Part shown: one piece after another, positions 3,897-6,348 of the stretch
How the letters are laid out: the number at the start of each line of letters is the position of its first letter
How positions within the stretch are numbered: the stretch's first letter is position 1
DNA from: Acidobacteriota bacterium
GTDB lineage: Bacteria > Acidobacteriota > Terriglobia > Bryobacterales > Bryobacteraceae
Reading direction: 5' to 3'
NCBI GenBank assembly: GCA_016871135.1
Contig: VFZQ01000326.1
Coordinates: 1-6,348, forward strand
Length of the DNA stretch: 6,348 bases
Program-made: the position numbers and the translations under genes
Notes under the pieces: generated by a model
Told to the model about the DNA's origin: nothing
Database searches by the model: none
The model's input: only the letters and a program-made list of their open reading frames with translations

Positions 3897-6348
3897 TTTG
3901 GCGGAAGCGGCGGGAGAGCGATCTGGAGTGCGAGCTGCGGTTTCATTTGGAAGAGCGCGCCGCCGATTTGATGGCGCGGGGCGCGACGCGAGAAGAGGCG
4001 ATGCGACGCGCTTGCATCGAACTCGGCGGCGTGGAGCAGGTGCGCGAGGGGTGTCGAGACGTACGGCCGTTTCACTGGTTGGAGCGAGTATTCGCTGAAA
4101 CGATTCTTGCGATTCGCGGCATGCGGAGGAATCCGTTGTCGACACTGGCCGTCGTCCTGACGATCGCTGTTTGCGTGGCGGTAAACACAGCAGTCTTCAC
4201 GGTCGTCGATTCGCTGCTGCTGCGGCCGCTGCCGTTCGCGGACGCGGATCAGTTGATTACGATGGAGAACCTTTACCCGCACGCGGGAGTGACCGAACAG
4301 GACGGCGGCGCCGCCTCGGGAGACCTGTTCGATCGCACGGGCCAAATGCCCGCGGTCGCGGAACATGCGCTGTACCGATTCTTCGCTTTTCCGGTGGATC
4401 TAGGCGGCGTCCCGGTCCAAGTTCGAGGGATCGGCGTTTCTCCGGGATTTTTGCCGCTGCTGCGCGTTCGGCCTTCGGAAGGCCGTTTGTTCCATTCCGA
4501 CGAAAGCGATCCCGGCAAAGGAAACGTTGTTATGTTGACAGCGGGGTTCGCCCGCGAATTGTTTGGCGACCAGCCCGCCACCGGCAAGACCATTCGGCTG
4601 GGCAATTGCGAGTGCCTGATCGTCGGTGTGCTTCCGGCGAGCTTTCGATTCGTAACTCCGGAACTCCAATACCTGATCCCGCTCGCGCTCGGAGTGAATG
4701 AGAAGCGGAGCCGGCACTCCAACAACTACGGGTACGTGGCGCGCCTGAGGCCGGGTGCGACGATTGCGCAGGCGCAGTCGCAGTTGGACGCGATCAATGC
4801 GCGAATTACCGAGTCGCTGCCGGAACTGCGGGAACTGCTGACGAACGCGGGCTTTTACACACGTGTAACTCCGCTGCAAGACTGGCTGATGCGGCACGTG
4901 AGGCCGAGCCTGCAACTATTGTGGGTTGGCGCGGCGCTGGTGCTGGTGATCGGCGCGGTGAATGTCGCGGGGTTGGCGCTGGCGCGGGCAAGCGCGCGGG
5001 TGCGAGAGACGGCGACGCGGGTAGCGCTCGGCGGAACACGGCGAGACATCGTCGTCCATTGCCTGCTTGAGAATCTGCTGCCGGCGGCGGTTGGCGCGGG
5101 GATCGGCGCGGTCGGCGGCTGGCTGGCGCTGGGTGCATTGAACAGTGCGCTGTTGCCCGGCGCCGCCGCGATTGAGATGTCGGGAGTCGTTGTGGCGTAT
5201 GCCTGTGCAGGGGCGCTGTGCAGCGGGATCGCCGCGGGGCTTGCGGCCGCGATGCCCGCGCGGAGGTTGCAGTTGTCGGCGGCAATCGCCGATGGCGGGC
5301 GCGGCGGGACTTCGAGATTTTCCTTTTCGAGGCGCCTGCTCGTCGTCGTGCAGATCGGACTGGCGTTCGTTTTGTTCAATGGCGCGGCGTTGTTGACGGC
5401 GACGCTGCGCGAGTTGGGCCGGGTCGATCCGGGCTATCGTTTGACGGAGGTCATGACCGCCTCCACGTATGCAAACAGCGCCGGTTTCCAGGTGTCGATC
5501 GAGCGCGCGCGTACGGCGATGGCGGCGATTCCGGGCGTGGCCTCGGTGTCGGCTGGATCGGAGGCGCCGCTGTCGGCGGGCTTCGACGACAACGTCGTGA
5601 TTGCGGAGGGCTACACGATGAAGCAGGGCGAGTCGGCGATTTCGCCGATTCGATTGCACGTCATGCCAGGCTACTTTGAAACGCTTGGCATTCGGTTAGT
5701 GAGCGGGCGCACGTTCGATGAGCGCGACACAGAGCAATCGCCCGCCGTCGTCGTGGTCGATGAGCGGCTGGCGCAGCGATTCTGGCCCGGGCAGAACGCG
5801 GTCGGTCGAAAGCTGTACTATCCGGGGCAGGCACAGAACTTGTTGTTGGTGGTGGGTGTTGTCGGTTCGGCGCGGATGCAGAACCTCGATGGGAAGGGCA
5901 ATCCGAACGGGACCTATTATGTGGCGTGGAAGCAGGCTTCGACGCGGCGCGTAACGTTCGTCTGGCGCGGCAACGCGGGAACGGTCGAGGCGGTACGCCG
6001 GGAATTCGCGCGGAACGTACCGGGCGCGGCATTGTTCGATATTCGCTCGATGACGGAACGGCAGGAGTTGACGCTGGCTTCGCGCCAGGCGGCGCATTCG
6101 CTGGCAATGGTGTTTGCGTTCGTAGCGGTGTTGTTGGCCGCGATCGGCATCCATGGGTTGCTCGCGTTCTTCGTGGAGCAGCGGCGGCGGGAGATCGGGA
6201 TTCGCATGGCGATAGGCTGTGAGCCGCGCGGGATCTTTGCGATGTTTTTACGCGACGGGCTGGTGCTGACGGCTTTCGGCTTGGCCGCGGGCTCGGCGCT
6301 TTCGATGGCGCTGCGCGATCGGATCGCTGGGCAACTGTACGGCGTCGG
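3893..6348 (+). CDS. ADOP-type duplicated ABC permease (MacB/FtsX-like), C-terminus cut by window end
   Basis: The frame is open without a stop from ATG 3893 to the window edge (818 complete codons). A ribosome-binding site AAGGGAG (3879-3885) inside padR and the ATGA overlap fix the start. The N-terminal 60-80 residues are a soluble prefix with DLECELRFHLEERAADLMARG (10-30), typical of this permease type. A MacB-like unit follows: TM1 about 84-105, ending VVDSLLLRPLPF, then an outer domain to about 325. The first FtsX unit has TMs near 344-362, 395-416 and 431-453 with the loop RETATRVALGGTRRD. A second MacB-like unit starts with TM5 (482-503) and contains GYFETLGIRLVSGRTFDERD (593-612). The second FtsX unit has TMs near 738-760 and 784-806 with REIGIRMAIG (766-775). 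This internal duplication and length are those of acidobacterial duplicated orphan permeases (TIGR03434). About 50 residues with the last TM should lie outside. No Walker motif is present, so any ATPase must come from elsewhere. The substrate is unknown. Confidence 0.93.
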   Translation, partial: MIWRKRRESDLECELRFHLEERAADLMARGATREEAMRRACIELGGVEQVREGCRDVRPFHWLERVFAETILAIRGMRRNPLSTLAVVLTIAVCVAVNTAVFTVVDSLLLRPLPFADADQLITMENLYPHAGVTEQDGGAASGDLFDRTGQMPAVAEHALYRFFAFPVDLGGVPVQVRGIGVSPGFLPLLRVRPSEGRLFHSDESDPGKGNVVMLTAGFARELFGDQPATGKTIRLGNCECLIVGVLPASFRFVTPELQYLIPLALGVNEKRSRHSNNYGYVARLRPGATIAQAQSQLDAINARITESLPELRELLTNAGFYTRVTPLQDWLMRHVRPSLQLLWVGAALVLVIGAVNVAGLALARASARVRETATRVALGGTRRDIVVHCLLENLLPAAVGAGIGAVGGWLALGALNSALLPGAAAIEMSGVVVAYACAGALCSGIAAGLAAAMPARRLQLSAAIADGGRGGTSRFSFSRRLLVVVQIGLAFVLFNGAALLTATLRELGRVDPGYRLTEVMTASTYANSAGFQVSIERARTAMAAIPGVASVSAGSEAPLSAGFDDNVVIAEGYTMKQGESAISPIRLHVMPGYFETLGIRLVSGRTFDERDTEQSPAVVVVDERLAQRFWPGQNAVGRKLYYPGQAQNLLLVVGVVGSARMQNLDGKGNPNGTYYVAWKQASTRRVTFVWRGNAGTVEAVRREFARNVPGAALFDIRSMTERQELTLASRQAAHSLAMVFAFVAVLLAAIGIHGLLAFFVEQRRREIGIRMAIGCEPRGIFAMFLRDGLVLTAFGLAAGSALSMALRDRIAGQLYGV

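Noticed and set aside
4916..5659. Long - strand open frame of 247 codons inside the permease region
   Set aside because: The + strand carries an uninterrupted, clearly recognisable permease frame here; the - strand product is a low-complexity Arg-rich shadow.
3893..6348. Possible ATP-binding domain fused to the permease
   Set aside because: Reading the whole frame shows no Walker A, Walker B or ABC signature; the N-terminal prefix is too short.
1..6348. CRISPR array, tRNA or rRNA gene, insertion sequence
   Set aside because: No regular repeat-spacer pattern, cloverleaf, rRNA-like stretch, transposase motif or paired terminal inverted repeats were seen.

Overview
The window looks like chromosomal DNA of a GC-rich acidobacterium, most likely of the Solibacter/Bryobacter type. 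The main reason is the right half, where a small PadR regulator is joined by a 4-base ATGA overlap to a very long two-lobed ABC permease. This pairing (the acidobacterial PadR family next to an 'acidobacterial duplicated orphan permease', ADOP) is a lineage hallmark. A periplasmic-type sulfatase fits the same group. The assignment rests on recognised protein families, not on a database search.

Left part (1-1693): the C-terminal half of a DUF2959 protein runs in from the left edge on the + strand. Its end overlaps tail-to-tail, by 29 bases, the end of a complete type I (formylglycine) sulfatase on the - strand. The sulfatase has every core active-site motif but an oddly short Tat-like leader.

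Middle part (1694-3548): two stretches of about 0.5 kb without a recognisable gene flank a divergent pair. A VOC/glyoxalase-fold protein (- strand) faces a GntR-type DNA-binding protein (+ strand). The GntR protein looks like the DNA-binding half of a MocR-type regulator without its aminotransferase half. A perfect 10-bp palindrome containing GTCTAGAC lies at its 5' end. The regulator may control the VOC gene, but this is inferred from layout only.

Right part (3499-6348): a compact regulatory unit made of a candidate promoter, an 11-bp perfect inverted repeat overlapping its -10 box, and a strong ribosome-binding site precedes padR. The translationally coupled ADOP permease follows and runs off the right edge after 818 codons. 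No ATPase gene or Walker motif is present. The likely logic is PadR autorepression of a two-gene operon, with release by an unknown ligand changing export or envelope function. I did not find a clearly new system. The best leads are the operator/promoter architecture of padR-ADOP, the cut-down MocR-like regulator with its palindrome, and the shortened signal of the sulfatase.
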